Positions 1 through 10,350 of a DNA stretch of 64,000 nt are shown piece by piece. Source of the DNA: Agaricus subrufescens (lineage: Eukaryota; Basidiomycota; Agaricomycetes; Agaricales; Agaricaceae); the NCBI GenBank assembly GCA_029945375.1, contig CM057059.1, positions 3,844,001 through 3,908,000 on the forward strand. The letters run 5' to 3'. The notes beneath the pieces were generated by a model, which saw nothing but the letters and a program-made list of their open reading frames with translations, did not search any database and was not told the DNA's origin. Position numbers and translations under genes: made by a program. Position 1 is the stretch's first letter, and every line of letters starts with the position of its first letter.

Positions 1-1049
1 CACCGAGCTAAGAGGTACTGCAGCTGAAAGGCGAAACAAGATCATTCAGAAGTATGATGCCTCTCTCATCTGACCAACTTTTGACCATCAATCTGCACTG
101 GTTGCAAGGTGCTGATGGCTTCGGTAGCTTCGTAGGTACCGTCATTCCGTACAGCCGCCGTGATCGGTATATCAAATGTGAAGTCGACCATTAACAAAGT
201 AGGCAAGGAGAGCAGCATATCGGACCTTGTTATTGTATTACTTCTTTGCCTCTGCTGGTGCTTCGAACGAGATTCCGAGGGTATAGGGAGCGAGTATCAG
301 TCGGGAGCCGTTCCAATTAGAAAGCCCCATATCGAGTGCGTATTGCGAGGTATTAGCGGATTTTGGACGGATGTCATCAGCCACTGATACATCCATGAGG
401 ATGCTGAACTTGTGATGAAACACACCGAAAATTTAGAGAAGCTGATATCAAATGTCTTCATTCGGGGAATAGATCAAACAGCTGCCTTGACCAAGGCAAA
501 ACTCTAAATCGATCGTTGGTTACTAGGCTGTGAGACATCTTCTGAAGATTAAGGATGTGATGACAACAAACGTTTAGCAAATTCAGAAGATGAAGTTTTA
601 TTGTGTTCTTTTTGTGTTCTTTCTAGGGAAGGGGCATCCACAATAGAAGCTTCAGGCAGATCAAAGCTGACATACTCAGTAAATCCGCCGGATTTCGTGT
701 CACGGGATCTGTGGTCTAGATCTCAGCATGGAGCGCTGTTACGCCGATCAGATGGCCCTTGAGCGCTGAGCCTTGTAAGTAATAGCGTAATGTAACGCCC
801 CAGAATGAGGATTCACCGGTTCACCCGTTGTTATGCTTGATTGAATGAGCCCTTGTTCTGCCATTGTTCATAGAAGAGACCATGCTTCAAGCTATTCTTA
901 CACGCTCCAAATGCTAGAAACCATGACACCTTTCTGAATCGACGAACCAATGTTAATATATGCGTGGCAATGCCGGTTACGTTATGCTTTTGTTATGCGT
1001 GTATTCAGGGCCTCAGGCTCAGCGACGGCGCATATAGGACCCCATCTAA
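1..1049. other. left flank, no gene recognised
   Basis: I see no coding exon chain, RNA gene or repeat here. Short open frames exist but show no splice structure or family resemblance. The stretch ends at the CACC that I take as the left terminus of the large DNA element. Confidence 0.5.
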
Positions 1050-1111
1050 CACCGAGTTGGCTAGGGACAAGCGACGAGAAACGTCATCAGCGAACCGGCG
1101 CCAAAAATGTA
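1050..1111 (+). repeat. left terminal inverted repeat
   Basis: It starts CACC, contains GGGACA at 1064-1069 and ends with a well conserved inner block, CATCAGC through AAAAATGTA (1085-1111), matched in reverse complement near 21.1 kb. A CAC start is usual in the CACTA superfamily; the link to Plavaka is inference. Confidence 0.6.
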
Positions 1112-1257
1112 AGGGCCAAAAGTACACATCTATTGACTAAAGTACACCGGGATCTCTACAGTATCAAGCAAGGTGAAAACGATCCTGACTTTATGAGCCA
1201 ACGAAATGTCAATCTCACATTTCGTTGAGAGGCATACCTTACTTGCCATATCATCTT

Positions 1258-1570
1258 GTGTCTACCGTATCTACATTTAAAGGTACTGCATACATTGTCT
1301 ACACTATTATTTACAAGTATACAGTATCTACCGTCAATTGTCCTGTATACATTGTCTACACTATTATCCACAAGTATACAGTATCTACCGTCAATTGTCC
1401 TGTATACATTGTCTACATTATTATGTAGTCGTATACATTATCTACCGTAGATTGTCCTGTATACATCATCTACATTATTATGTAGTAGTATACATTATCT
1501 ACCCTGAATCGTCCTGTATACATCATGTACATTATTTTCTAAGGGATACCATATCTACCATATAATAGTG
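1258..1570. repeat. 57-bp tandem repeat array, about five copies
   Basis: Each unit contains a gtatctacc-type segment, an attgtcctgtatac segment and a tctacattattatg-type segment, and recurs every ~57 bp. The first copies are closely alike and the last ones drift. A related but more degenerate taccatc...tcaccg...ggtagggca pattern continues to about 1790. The array sits just inside the left terminal repeat, mirroring the array inside the right end. Confidence 0.8.
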
Positions 1571-3797
1571 AGGTATACAACCTCCACCATCAATGGTGGG
1601 GAATCCAATTTGTCGTTATGCATACAATCTCTACAAATAAATTATGAGTTATTAAATCTTCACTGCTAATAGTAAAAGCATACCATCTAATAGTAAAGAT
1701 ACCATCTTCACCGCAAATGGTAGGGCATACCATCCTTGCCATTCACGGCTGGGCTATACCATCCTCACCGTCAGTATAACATCCTTCTCAACTCTTCTCA
1801 GGTATTCATTCATGACACCATTTCAACAATCACTCATAAGCATTTACGAAGCTATACTACTGAACAAAGTCCTCCCAATGCGTACACAATAATCTAACAA
1901 GTAGCCTAAGCATGAGCAACTTATTTTATTGATTTTTACGGGTGTGGTAAGCGGCAATCCCTCCATAAACCATAAGTTAGTATTGGATCTTCTTCTTCTT
2001 GTGAGTAGCGCGAGGCGGCAATGCTAGAACTTGTTAGACGAATATTCAACCATAAAAAATAGACTTACCAGGCTGACTTTCATCTTCATCCATACCAGCC
2101 AGCAACCTCGCCACTTCTGGTCGCAACTTCTTGTGCGCTGTTGTCTGTAGAGCACGCTGCCTTGGTGTTAGGCGGGAGGGGGTCCTAAGTGTCTTGTTGG
2201 CCCGGTCCTTCTTCTTGTTGCCTTGTTTCGGAACCGTCGATGGCGCCGAGGGTAAGAATCTCAATATAGATGTCAATATTGATCAGTAGTCAAAATGATT
2301 ACATACAGTGGTTCTTGAGCACAAGGCGACTCGGGTTCCGGGGGCAACCTAGACACTTATCAGCAATCTCAATAATATAACAATGAATCTATGACAAACC
2401 TTGCTTCTTTGTCACTGGGGGAATGGGTCCAAGGAGACCTAATGTACGTTAGATTCTTGCACGGTCATATATGTCAAAAGTACATACCGATGTCGCTCCA
2501 CATTCTCCTCTTCATCATCTTTGTCCTCTTCGGCAGCACCACGTTCTGCGAACATATCGTCATCCTTACCTTGAGCACCCACCTGCTCCTTTTCTTTCCC
2601 CTTCCCATCTTGCTCGCATTGCTCCACAAACAGAGCAAAATCGTTCATATCATCGTCGGTGTCGGTATCCCACTCACTGCCCTTCTGGAAGGGATGTCCA
2701 CCAAATACCTTGCTATATGCGTCGTTAGAAAGATACAACAACCACAAAAAAACGTACTATGAGAGTTTCTCAAATATGTTGCGATTCCAGGGATTTTCCC
2801 TTGTAAACATGTACACCAAGTTCTCGAAAAATTCGAGGCGGTCAAAGTCACTATCCTCGTTACGCCAATCCCCCGAGCCACAAAGCATGTGGTATGTCTA
2901 CAGTCACTTGAGGCGCATATGCCATACATGATACAGCCAGACTTACGTGAACGATCGCATATGCAAATGTTTGCGGCGTTACGTAGTTCAAACCATGGAG
3001 TCTTGCCTGACCTTTGCGTGTCTTCGTCTGAATGAATTCCTCCGCTCTAGCCGAGGAGGGACATGTAAATAAATGTTTAAAGACCTAAGACAGTTAGCCG
3101 CGCTCAAATAAGGATAAGAGAAATATACAAGGAGAGGCAGAGGGTTTTCGAGTAAACCCTTCCGCACATCATTCCCTCTGTACTCATCCCATGCTTCGCG
3201 GGCGTACAAAAAACTGGGCAACGAACGCCTGGTCACCTTGGTATCACGGTTCTTGATCTTCGCAATAGCCCTAAGCTGGCATTTGAGAAGAATGTGGTTA
3301 CAAAGCGCATATATACACTCACCCCTCGGGATCAGCCAAATACCACGTTCGTAAGTTCATGGGGAGCAATAACTCCCGAATTTGAGGGTGGATCCATCCT
3401 CTATGTGCTTGCTTTGAACTTCCGTATGGAATAAAAGGGTTGAGTTCGCCTTCAGGCATCTGTCTAGCGATATATTCTAGGCCCGCGTCCCTAAGGCTGC
3501 TTATATCTTCGCTCCGCGCGCGCCCGCCCGCGGCACTCATCTATTTTCGTGTTAATAACGCCGCATATACTCAGCCCAGACAGCTCACTCGGGCAGTAAG
3601 CTTGTCCAGAATCTCGGGCTGCGCAGCCAGAAGCTGCAGTAGGGCTTTTGAATCAGGATGCTCGGCTTGCAGAGCATCCCAAGCAACTACGGCAATTCGT
3701 TGTTGCCGCTTCTCACTGAGGATACTAGTCAATATATGCACATTAAAACAGCGCCAAGGACTTACGCTTCAGTCAAACGCTTTTGGGGGGGGGGATT

Positions 3798-3813
3798 GAT
3801 GTCGGTCTCCTCT
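3798..3813. repeat. LINE target-site duplication, left copy
   Basis: The 16-mer GATGTCGGTCTCCTCT is followed directly by an 18-T run (poly(A) of the minus-strand LINE). The identical 16-mer lies at 10335-10350. Confidence 0.93.
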
Positions 3814-4346
3814 TTTTTTTTTTTTTTTTTTGAAATCAAATGATTTATATACCGGCGCCCGATCGCAGTCCGGTCCTACTACATACATGCAATAGAATTA
3901 TTTAAGGAGAAAGAGAGAAATCCTAAACCCAAGACGTCATGCCGCCTTCCAGCTCAAACTATGCATCCTCCATGGCAGGGCTCCAGCAGGTCGCAAGGAA
4001 AATGGGGTCGGTATTCCTTCCCCGGATCGAGACAGAGACACACCCATCAGAACTTGAACACCAGACCAGGCCTCCGTCCAGGCAAGGTCTCGCCCCTTCG
4101 CCCACCCTCTAAGACCACTAAGGGAATATCATCCCGAAGCCCCGGGGTTTCACCCCCCATAAGTATCAGTCGTTCTATCTGCCAGAAGCCCGGTGGGGAG
4201 TACCCGGCTTAGCCCAGCAGCATCGACGAGACACCGCCCCCAGACCCCAGTCACCCATCGAGACCCCAGAGACAGCAGAACCCGGAACTACAACACTCAC
4301 CCTTCAAGAGGGACCCCAACCCAGTGTGTCCCGAAAAGCCACTCCC

Positions 4347-7300
4347 TTACTCAGGCAAAAACCGCGCATGAATCTCTTCCGGCGGCTCCTCGAATGAATA
4401 TATCCAAGGATTATCCTCGAGGTAGACTAGGACCTCCATGAGGGTCATAAACCGCTCTTGACGTCTGGCCCGCGTGAGCGCCTCGCACTCGTTAAGTAAA
4501 TGATCACGGGTCTGGTTTGCACCGGACCGGCAATAGTGGCAGTAGGCGGTGATCGAATCGCCCACATTAAAACGAATCCTGTACTCGGCAGTAGGCCCGT
4601 GGTTCAGGATGAGTCTCGTGGCCCTCGCACACATGCGGGGCTCGTTGATCAAGATGTTCGACAGCCAGCTCCCACCGCCAACATAGGAGGGGGCCATCAG
4701 TCCTTTCCTGGGATTCACAGCGCTCTTGTGAAACTCCATAAATTGATTTCCGCGGAAATCTGGAGAGCGGAACATGCGGCGCCACTCGTCCATGCATGCC
4801 CTCTGAACCTGGCAGCGTTCAGAGGCTAAAGTAGTCCAAGGCGTACCATGCTCGCCAAAGCGGTAGTATGCCTGGTGATTCTTGAGGTCCTTAGCAGCGA
4901 CCCCGGGAAGACCCCACCCCAGGTGATTCCTGGCATGGACAAAAGTGACCTTGGCCTCCCCAAAAGTGGAAAGCCAGGGCCGAAGCCGACGGGCAGCGAA
5001 CAAAGATAGCTGCTGACCCGAGTGTGGTTTCGGATCCATCAGGACTCTCGCCATAGTAATAGCGCCTGTGAATATGACTATGTTGCGCACCCACGGGACC
5101 TTAAGGCCCAGGTCGATGGCACGTGTGAGACTATCCAATTCAGCATCCTGCTGAGTGGAGTGTCCCAGTGGGAAGGAGAAGTCCTGTTTAAAGCCTTTGC
5201 CGCCTTCTCCCCAGTCCCATTGAGCCGCAGCAGCCGAAGCCGCCTCAAGCTCGCCCTTGGGGTCCACCAAAGCGGCAGTCCCCAGAATGACTGTTTGTGG
5301 GACTTCCTCATAGGAAGTCCGAAGACAAGTGAGGCGTAAGATGTCAGCATCATCTTTAATCGCCCCAGATGGCGGAGATTCGACGAACGAGATCCGATCG
5401 CCAAAATCATCCAATATACGGTATCCAGGTCGGGCCTCCACGCAGTCAGCCTCGAATGGTTCCTGGACACTCGGAACAGCACGGCCCAAGTCCGAGATAA
5501 AGGACTTGACCTTCTCCCTGACCTTCAGCGGAAGGTGGGCGTTATGGAACCGGTGAGCCAGCTCCTCCTGACCAGACCCAGTAAAGCGTCTGATCGGGTG
5601 GTTTGGAGAGAGAGTTTGCACCCGGAATATAGCTCTGGTGCGCAACTTCTTCAAATGTAAATGGATCGGAATGAGGCCGGCTATGGCCTCAACACCGCCC
5701 GTGGGGGAGGTATGAAACGCTCCTGTGATCCAAAGAGCAGCTCTACGCTGCATCTTGCGAAAAGAGTCCAGAAGGCCCTTAATCCGGCCCTTTGGACTGT
5801 ACCACAAAAGGAACCCGTATGTTGCAACAGGCAACACACACGTCCTGTAGAGAAGCCTCTTGTCCGTGGGACGAAGTCCCCGAACCGAGTTGCCAAGCAT
5901 GCCCAAAGCTTTTACAGAAGTAAAAGCCTTAGTAGTATAATGTCTCACGTGCTCCTTGAAAGTGAGCTCGCGATCAAAGAAGAAGCCAAGGTACCGCCAG
6001 GTAGCCTTGGCCCGAAGAGGGTTGTCCTTCCCATAAGGGCCCACCGGGAGGGCTATCTCAGGGAGCGTAGGATTACGCTTACGCGTAAAATGGAATAATT
6101 CGGTCTTCGAATGCTCCATGGAGAGACCAAACGAGCCGAGAGTGCGAAACATAACATCATACGCCTTAGCAAGGCGCGGGACGTTGTCAGAAAGCTCACG
6201 GGACTGACAGACTAGCGTTCCGTCGTCCACATAAGAAAGCAGATCGCACTCAAGGCGATGTGAATACGCGAAGAATACTTGCATAATCTTCGCAAAGTAT
6301 AAGGCCGAGAGGACAGGAGACAAAGCAGAACCTTGCCCTACCCCCACATCAGCCTTGAAAAAGGGTGACTTGTTTCCGCCCCATAAATATGAGGTCTTCC
6401 GGTTAACAAGATAAGACAAGAAGAAGGCCCCCACGTTTGGTGGGAACCCTTGCTTCGCCAAGATCTGAATCAAAGCTTCATGATTCAGTGAAGGAAAAAA
6501 CTGTGCCACATCAAACGCAATGACACTCGTTTGTAGACCTTTAGCCCACCCCACGCGTACGAGGTTGGTAAGGTAGTGGCCTGCGTCGTCAGTGGATCTC
6601 TGCCTGATACCACCGAACTGGCCATCATCAAAGATTCCATATTTGACCGCATCAAACTGGAGTCTAGTCGAGAGCATCTTCTCTATAAGTTTCCCAACAG
6701 TGTTCAGGAGCGCTATGGGCCTGAACGACCGCGGGGTGTCGTAGGATGCCTTGTTCGGCTTCGGAATGATAACCGACGAGGACATCTTAAAATACTCCGG
6801 CCAATGCCCCACCCTAAGGCAGGCGTTGGCCAGAGGAACCAGAACCCCCAAACACTGAGGGACAATGGCTTTGAGGTGCCGCCATTTAACATGGTCAGGC
6901 CCTGGGGCAGAACGGGACGAGCACGCATTTAATGCATCCAACATCTCGTGTTCAGAAAAGTCCTTCCACTCCCTCTCATCGAGGCTAGGGGATGACTCAA
7001 TGATATCGAAGTCCACAGCATTAGTAGCCGCGCTGTTGTACACTTCGTGTAGTGCCTCCCACAACTGTGGTAATTCGACACAAGCTTCTCCATTATGCCT
7101 AATGGATGTGAAAGAGGGAAGCTTACGTGGGCCCGTCCACTCCATCAGGTCCCATGTACGCTTGTTGGTCTGAGAGATCTCCTCGATCTTATGATCGAAA
7201 AAAGCCCGTTTGGCAGCCCTAGTGGCTCGCCGGAAGGCACGCCAGTTATCCTTGGACTTATCCAACGAATACTGACGCTTAGTGTCACTGCATTCCTGGT

Positions 7301-8285
7301 TCCACCAGGACTTGGAATGCGTGGTGATGACCCTGTCCACAGCGTGGGACTTCCACGCATTGGCAAAGGCATCAGACATGAGCCTCGCGACCCGGTCTAC
7401 ATCCTCAGGGGTTCTCATAGGGCCCAACCCACCCATAGGGATATCGTTAAGGGCCTGGACTGCTGACGTAATGAAACGAGTCTCCTCATCTGATTCGTCA
7501 GGTATAGTTTGGATCTCGATGCGAACATCAAAATCCATAAGCGGGATGCTCACTGATATTGGATAATGATCCGACGGACCAACGAGCTCGTGAACTATGA
7601 CGGGGGGAACGCGTCGAAGATCTTGGCTGCCAAAGACCAAGTCGATGACAGATCCGTTAAGCCGCCTATCGTGCGGCAGGTGGGTGATTCCATGGTTACT
7701 CGGCTGACACCAAGTTAAGCCCATGGATGACATGCAGTCCACTAAGGACTCGGCGATATTAGAGTGGGTCCCGCATTCGGGATCCCACAGTGAGGAGTGG
7801 CAGTTGAAGTCACCAGCAGCTATGTGTGTGACTCCAAGCCAGAGATCGTCTATACCTCTCAGGAAGAATAGAGCCGAGTTCTGAGAGTCATTGTAGACAT
7901 TCAGAATATTAACCGAGCCCTCACTAAGAAACATAGTGATGAGCTGCAGGTCCGGGTGGTCCACCAAGTCGGTTCGCAGGGTGGGGCGTAACTTAGAAAG
8001 CCTCTTGTGGACATATGTCAACACACGAGGCTCTCGCCTGGGATTGGCAACGTTGGCAATCATAAGCCAATCAGGATGCTTGGGAGAACCCCAAACCGGC
8101 TTGCCTTCCCTATCAGAAGACGATACCGTGTGACGAAGGAGCTTCCTAGGAGGCTCCTGGACAAATAAGACGTCGTAATCAGATCTCAACGTTTCAAGCA
8201 TATATTCCAGATGTAAACTATTACAGTTCACATTCTGGGAAAGCAGTCGCATATCTCCTATCACACCCCTAGGTTGTCTAGGCAT
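4347..8285 (-). CDS. LINE ORF2: endonuclease, reverse transcriptase, RNase H-like polyprotein
   Basis: About 1312 aa from the ATG at 8285; an upstream in-frame GTG is less likely. The N-terminal endonuclease shows SQNVNCNSL, FVQEPP, GDFNCHSSLWD, SVIDLVFG and the SDHYPI catalytic His motif. The reverse transcriptase follows with IAFDVAQFFPSL (first Asp), VGQGSALSPVLSALY and SYVDDGTLV (catalytic Asp pair). The RNase H-like part has DPKPHSGQ, RPWLSTFG and VTFVHARNHLGWG, but the expected FTD reads FTGA, so one catalytic Asp is missing. Near the C terminus, CHYC...H....C is a CCHC finger. It nicks target DNA and reverse-transcribes the element RNA at the nick. Its start overlaps the ORF1 stop by eight bases. 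Confidence 0.95.
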   Translation of the reverse strand: MPRQPRGVIGDMRLLSQNVNCNSLHLEYMLETLRSDYDVLFVQEPPRKLLRHTVSSSDREGKPVWGSPKHPDWLMIANVANPRREPRVLTYVHKRLSKLRPTLRTDLVDHPDLQLITMFLSEGSVNILNVYNDSQNSALFFLRGIDDLWLGVTHIAAGDFNCHSSLWDPECGTHSNIAESLVDCMSSMGLTWCQPSNHGITHLPHDRRLNGSVIDLVFGSQDLRRVPPVIVHELVGPSDHYPISVSIPLMDFDVRIEIQTIPDESDEETRFITSAVQALNDIPMGGLGPMRTPEDVDRVARLMSDAFANAWKSHAVDRVITTHSKSWWNQECSDTKRQYSLDKSKDNWRAFRRATRAAKRAFFDHKIEEISQTNKRTWDLMEWTGPRKLPSFTSIRHNGEACVELPQLWEALHEVYNSAATNAVDFDIIESSPSLDEREWKDFSEHEMLDALNACSSRSAPGPDHVKWRHLKAIVPQCLGVLVPLANACLRVGHWPEYFKMSSSVIIPKPNKASYDTPRSFRPIALLNTVGKLIEKMLSTRLQFDAVKYGIFDDGQFGGIRQRSTDDAGHYLTNLVRVGWAKGLQTSVIAFDVAQFFPSLNHEALIQILAKQGFPPNVGAFFLSYLVNRKTSYLWGGNKSPFFKADVGVGQGSALSPVLSALYFAKIMQVFFAYSHRLECDLLSYVDDGTLVCQSRELSDNVPRLAKAYDVMFRTLGSFGLSMEHSKTELFHFTRKRNPTLPEIALPVGPYGKDNPLRAKATWRYLGFFFDRELTFKEHVRHYTTKAFTSVKALGMLGNSVRGLRPTDKRLLYRTCVLPVATYGFLLWYSPKGRIKGLLDSFRKMQRRAALWITGAFHTSPTGGVEAIAGLIPIHLHLKKLRTRAIFRVQTLSPNHPIRRFTGSGQEELAHRFHNAHLPLKVREKVKSFISDLGRAVPSVQEPFEADCVEARPGYRILDDFGDRISFVESPPSGAIKDDADILRLTCLRTSYEEVPQTVILGTAALVDPKGELEAASAAAAQWDWGEGGKGFKQDFSFPLGHSTQQDAELDSLTRAIDLGLKVPWVRNIVIFTGAITMARVLMDPKPHSGQQLSLFAARRLRPWLSTFGEAKVTFVHARNHLGWGLPGVAAKDLKNHQAYYRFGEHGTPWTTLASERCQVQRACMDEWRRMFRSPDFRGNQFMEFHKSAVNPRKGLMAPSYVGGGSWLSNILINEPRMCARATRLILNHGPTAEYRIRFNVGDSITAYCHYCRSGANQTRDHLLNECEALTRARRQERFMTLMEVLVYLEDNPWIYSFEEPPEEIHARFLPE

Positions 8286-10224
8286 GGGAGAAGGAATTAG
8301 CGGTGGGAGGTAGGCCACGTTTCAAAGAACGGACCTGAGAATAACGGTTCCGGATCCACTGCTCGTCAAAGCGGTGGGCCCAGAACGGGCAGCTTCTTGA
8401 AGAGGCCGCGTGTTCCCCTTTACAATTGGGGCACCATGGCTTATGTGGACATGGCTGACCCGCAGGGGTAGCCGGTTGAGGTGGGACAAGCTTAGGCTTG
8501 GCCTGGCAACAGTAACTCATCTCCCGGTGATGAGCCGCGAAGTGAGTACCGGGACATCTGTCGCACCTGGGAGCCCGGGCGCGGCAGGAGACAGCGGGGT
8601 GACCCCATGCCCAGCATCTGGTGCACAGGGGCCTCCCGGGATTAGCCTTGGCAGATGACACGCGAAGTCGTCCCCCAAGAAACATGATGGTCCTACCGGC
8701 TACAGCATGAAGCCGGTGACCTGTCTGGGAATCCCATAACTCGAAGTAGCAAGTGGCAGTATCACCCCTTGCGCCATTCTTGACCAGACGAGCGTCTGAT
8801 GCACGGACAAAATAGGGTCGAAGAGGCGAAGCCTCCAACGCCCTGTGAATATCGTCAGGAGTGACAGGTGTCCTGTCACTCTTGAACCGAGGTACATCCA
8901 AAATCTTGACATAAGACTTGGACGAGGGAGGAGAGCATGTGAACTTCACACTCTCATTGAAGAAACGGGACTCTAGACCTCTGCGAACGAGGTCTATGTC
9001 GTTGAAGTTAGGGACATCGGTGCAGGTAAGCTGCCAGCCACCGTATGCCCTAGAGACAGATTCGATGCGAAATCTAGCTTTTGCACCGGAGAGATGCTGA
9101 TTCAGCACCCAGACAATTTGGGCGTGATCGAAGACAGTTGAACCCTCGGTGATGTTCAGTATGATGTGGCGCCTAGAGGGGCCACGGGTGGTGGAGTTAA
9201 GACCCTGAGGGGTCTTATTCTTCCGGGACTCGTTCCGAGCTCGATCGTTCAAAGAAATGATCTGATCGGGGGATAAATCTGGGAATGCCTGAGCCAACGC
9301 GGCCAGGCCACTCGCCAGAGTAGGGGCTGGTTTAGGCGGGGGAGCCTTTGCCGGAGCCCTAGATGCGACCTTGGCATAAGAGCCACGGGCGCGAGGATAG
9401 GTAGCGTAGGGGATTGGTGGGGGTGCACCCTTCTTCACCTGACGCTGGAACCCAGGAGTGACAACCTTGCCAGAAGCGGCTGGCTTCTTTCCTTTGGGTG
9501 GGACGGGGCCAGGAGGACCAGACGGGCCCGTACCCAGGTCCGGAGCTGTGTCCATCTGACTTGCAGGGGGGGGCTGTGCAATAGCAGCAGGCAGCGACCC
9601 AAATAGAGACATTGCTGTACCGAAAACGGTAATGGCAGCGCCAGTGGAGGTGGTGGTGGGTAGATCCCCCAACCTAGTACGTCCTAAGGTCATGAACTTG
9701 GCCAGTTCATCGCCTAGGGTGGCAAAAGCGGGTGGCAGATGCTCCCGCGGAACGTTGGAATAGCGCTGAATGAAATTCAGACACTCGTCCAGTGATGCCA
9801 TCACTGCTTCAGAGTTGGTCTCCTCCGAATTGGAAGAGCCTAGGGAAAGCGTGATAGGATGTTCTCCAGGCTCAACCGACATCCGAGGAGTCGGGGAGCG
9901 AGGAGGTTCGGTGGGCGGGGCAGTTCCCAAACTTCTGCCTCGGGGTGTCCGGGGGTCTGCATACTCGAGGGGAGTCACCTCCCTCTCCTCTGTCAAACCT
10001 CTGGGTGTGGGCACAGAGACTTCCTCATCGGAGTCTACAGTGTGGGGATGCATCGGAGGCGTATCGAATTCCGCAAAAGGATCGACAACCTCCGAGTGAG
10101 ATGTGGCCCTGTCGGAACGGGACCTGGAACGAGATCGCTCGGTGACAGGAGCCTTTCCTGCCACCCTCCGTTGACGAGAGAACAAAGACTTTTTCCCTCC
10201 CGGCGTACTAGGGGGGTCAGCCAT
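8278..10224 (-). CDS. LINE ORF1: gag-like zinc-knuckle nucleic-acid-binding protein
   Basis: About 648 aa from ATG at 10224. The N terminus is Arg/Ser-rich (SRSRSRSDRA), followed by an acidic and Pro/Ala-rich linker, then a conserved block from about residue 350 (GPSRRHIILNITEGS onward) that resembles the RNA-binding part of fungal LINE ORF1 proteins. Cys-rich knuckles near the C terminus include CTRCWAWGHPAVSC (CX2CX4HX4C) and CPNCKGEHAASSRSC (CX2CX4HX5C). It should coat the element RNA. The last codons overlap the ORF2 ATG in the string ATGCCTAG, so ORF2 is probably made by termination-reinitiation. The match is at architecture level only. Confidence 0.9.
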   Translation of the reverse strand: MADPPSTPGGKKSLFSRQRRVAGKAPVTERSRSRSRSDRATSHSEVVDPFAEFDTPPMHPHTVDSDEEVSVPTPRGLTEEREVTPLEYADPRTPRGRSLGTAPPTEPPRSPTPRMSVEPGEHPITLSLGSSNSEETNSEAVMASLDECLNFIQRYSNVPREHLPPAFATLGDELAKFMTLGRTRLGDLPTTTSTGAAITVFGTAMSLFGSLPAAIAQPPPASQMDTAPDLGTGPSGPPGPVPPKGKKPAASGKVVTPGFQRQVKKGAPPPIPYATYPRARGSYAKVASRAPAKAPPPKPAPTLASGLAALAQAFPDLSPDQIISLNDRARNESRKNKTPQGLNSTTRGPSRRHIILNITEGSTVFDHAQIVWVLNQHLSGAKARFRIESVSRAYGGWQLTCTDVPNFNDIDLVRRGLESRFFNESVKFTCSPPSSKSYVKILDVPRFKSDRTPVTPDDIHRALEASPLRPYFVRASDARLVKNGARGDTATCYFELWDSQTGHRLHAVAGRTIMFLGGRLRVSSAKANPGRPLCTRCWAWGHPAVSCRARAPRCDRCPGTHFAAHHREMSYCCQAKPKLVPPQPATPAGQPCPHKPWCPNCKGEHAASSRSCPFWAHRFDEQWIRNRYSQVRSLKRGLPPTANSFSHA

Positions 10225-10334
10225 TGACAAGCACGATCGAAAAACAGACGTAGGACGATATAGAGGACGACGGCGGTGTGTTTACAGCTGTTTATTCTCG
10301 ATCTATGGTGGAAGTACCAGATCAAGAAGCAATG

Positions 10335-10350
10335 GATGTCGGTCTCCTCT
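10335..10350. repeat. LINE target-site duplication, right copy
   Basis: This copy is identical over 16 bp to 3798-3813 and lies at the 5' end of the LINE. On the minus strand it encodes part of EETDI, the last host residues before the insertion. Confidence 0.93.

Larger units (their letters stand above)
3814..10334 (-). mobile_element. full-length-looking non-LTR retrotransposon (LINE, Tad1/I-like)
   Basis: The element reads on the minus strand: ~110-bp 5' leader (10225-10334), ORF1, ORF2, ~515-bp 3' UTR (3832-4346) and an 18-nt poly(A) tail (seen as T at 3814-3831). It is flanked by identical 16-bp target duplications. ORF1 has zinc knuckles; ORF2 has an apurinic-type endonuclease, a reverse transcriptase, a degenerate RNase H region and a terminal CCHC finger. 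That order fits the I/Tad1 group common in fungi. Neither ORF has an internal stop or frameshift, and the duplications are perfect, so the insertion looks recent. The exact clade needs a phylogeny. Confidence 0.93.

Noticed and set aside
1258..1570. CRISPR-like array
   Set aside because: The units are contiguous and similar over their full length, with no distinct spacers, in a eukaryotic genome; it is a plain tandem repeat.
6220..6250. YVDD in LINE ORF2 as a sign of a retroviral or LTR polymerase
   Set aside because: Endonuclease order, poly(A) tail, long target duplications and absence of LTRs make it a LINE; Tad1/I elements can have Val at this position.
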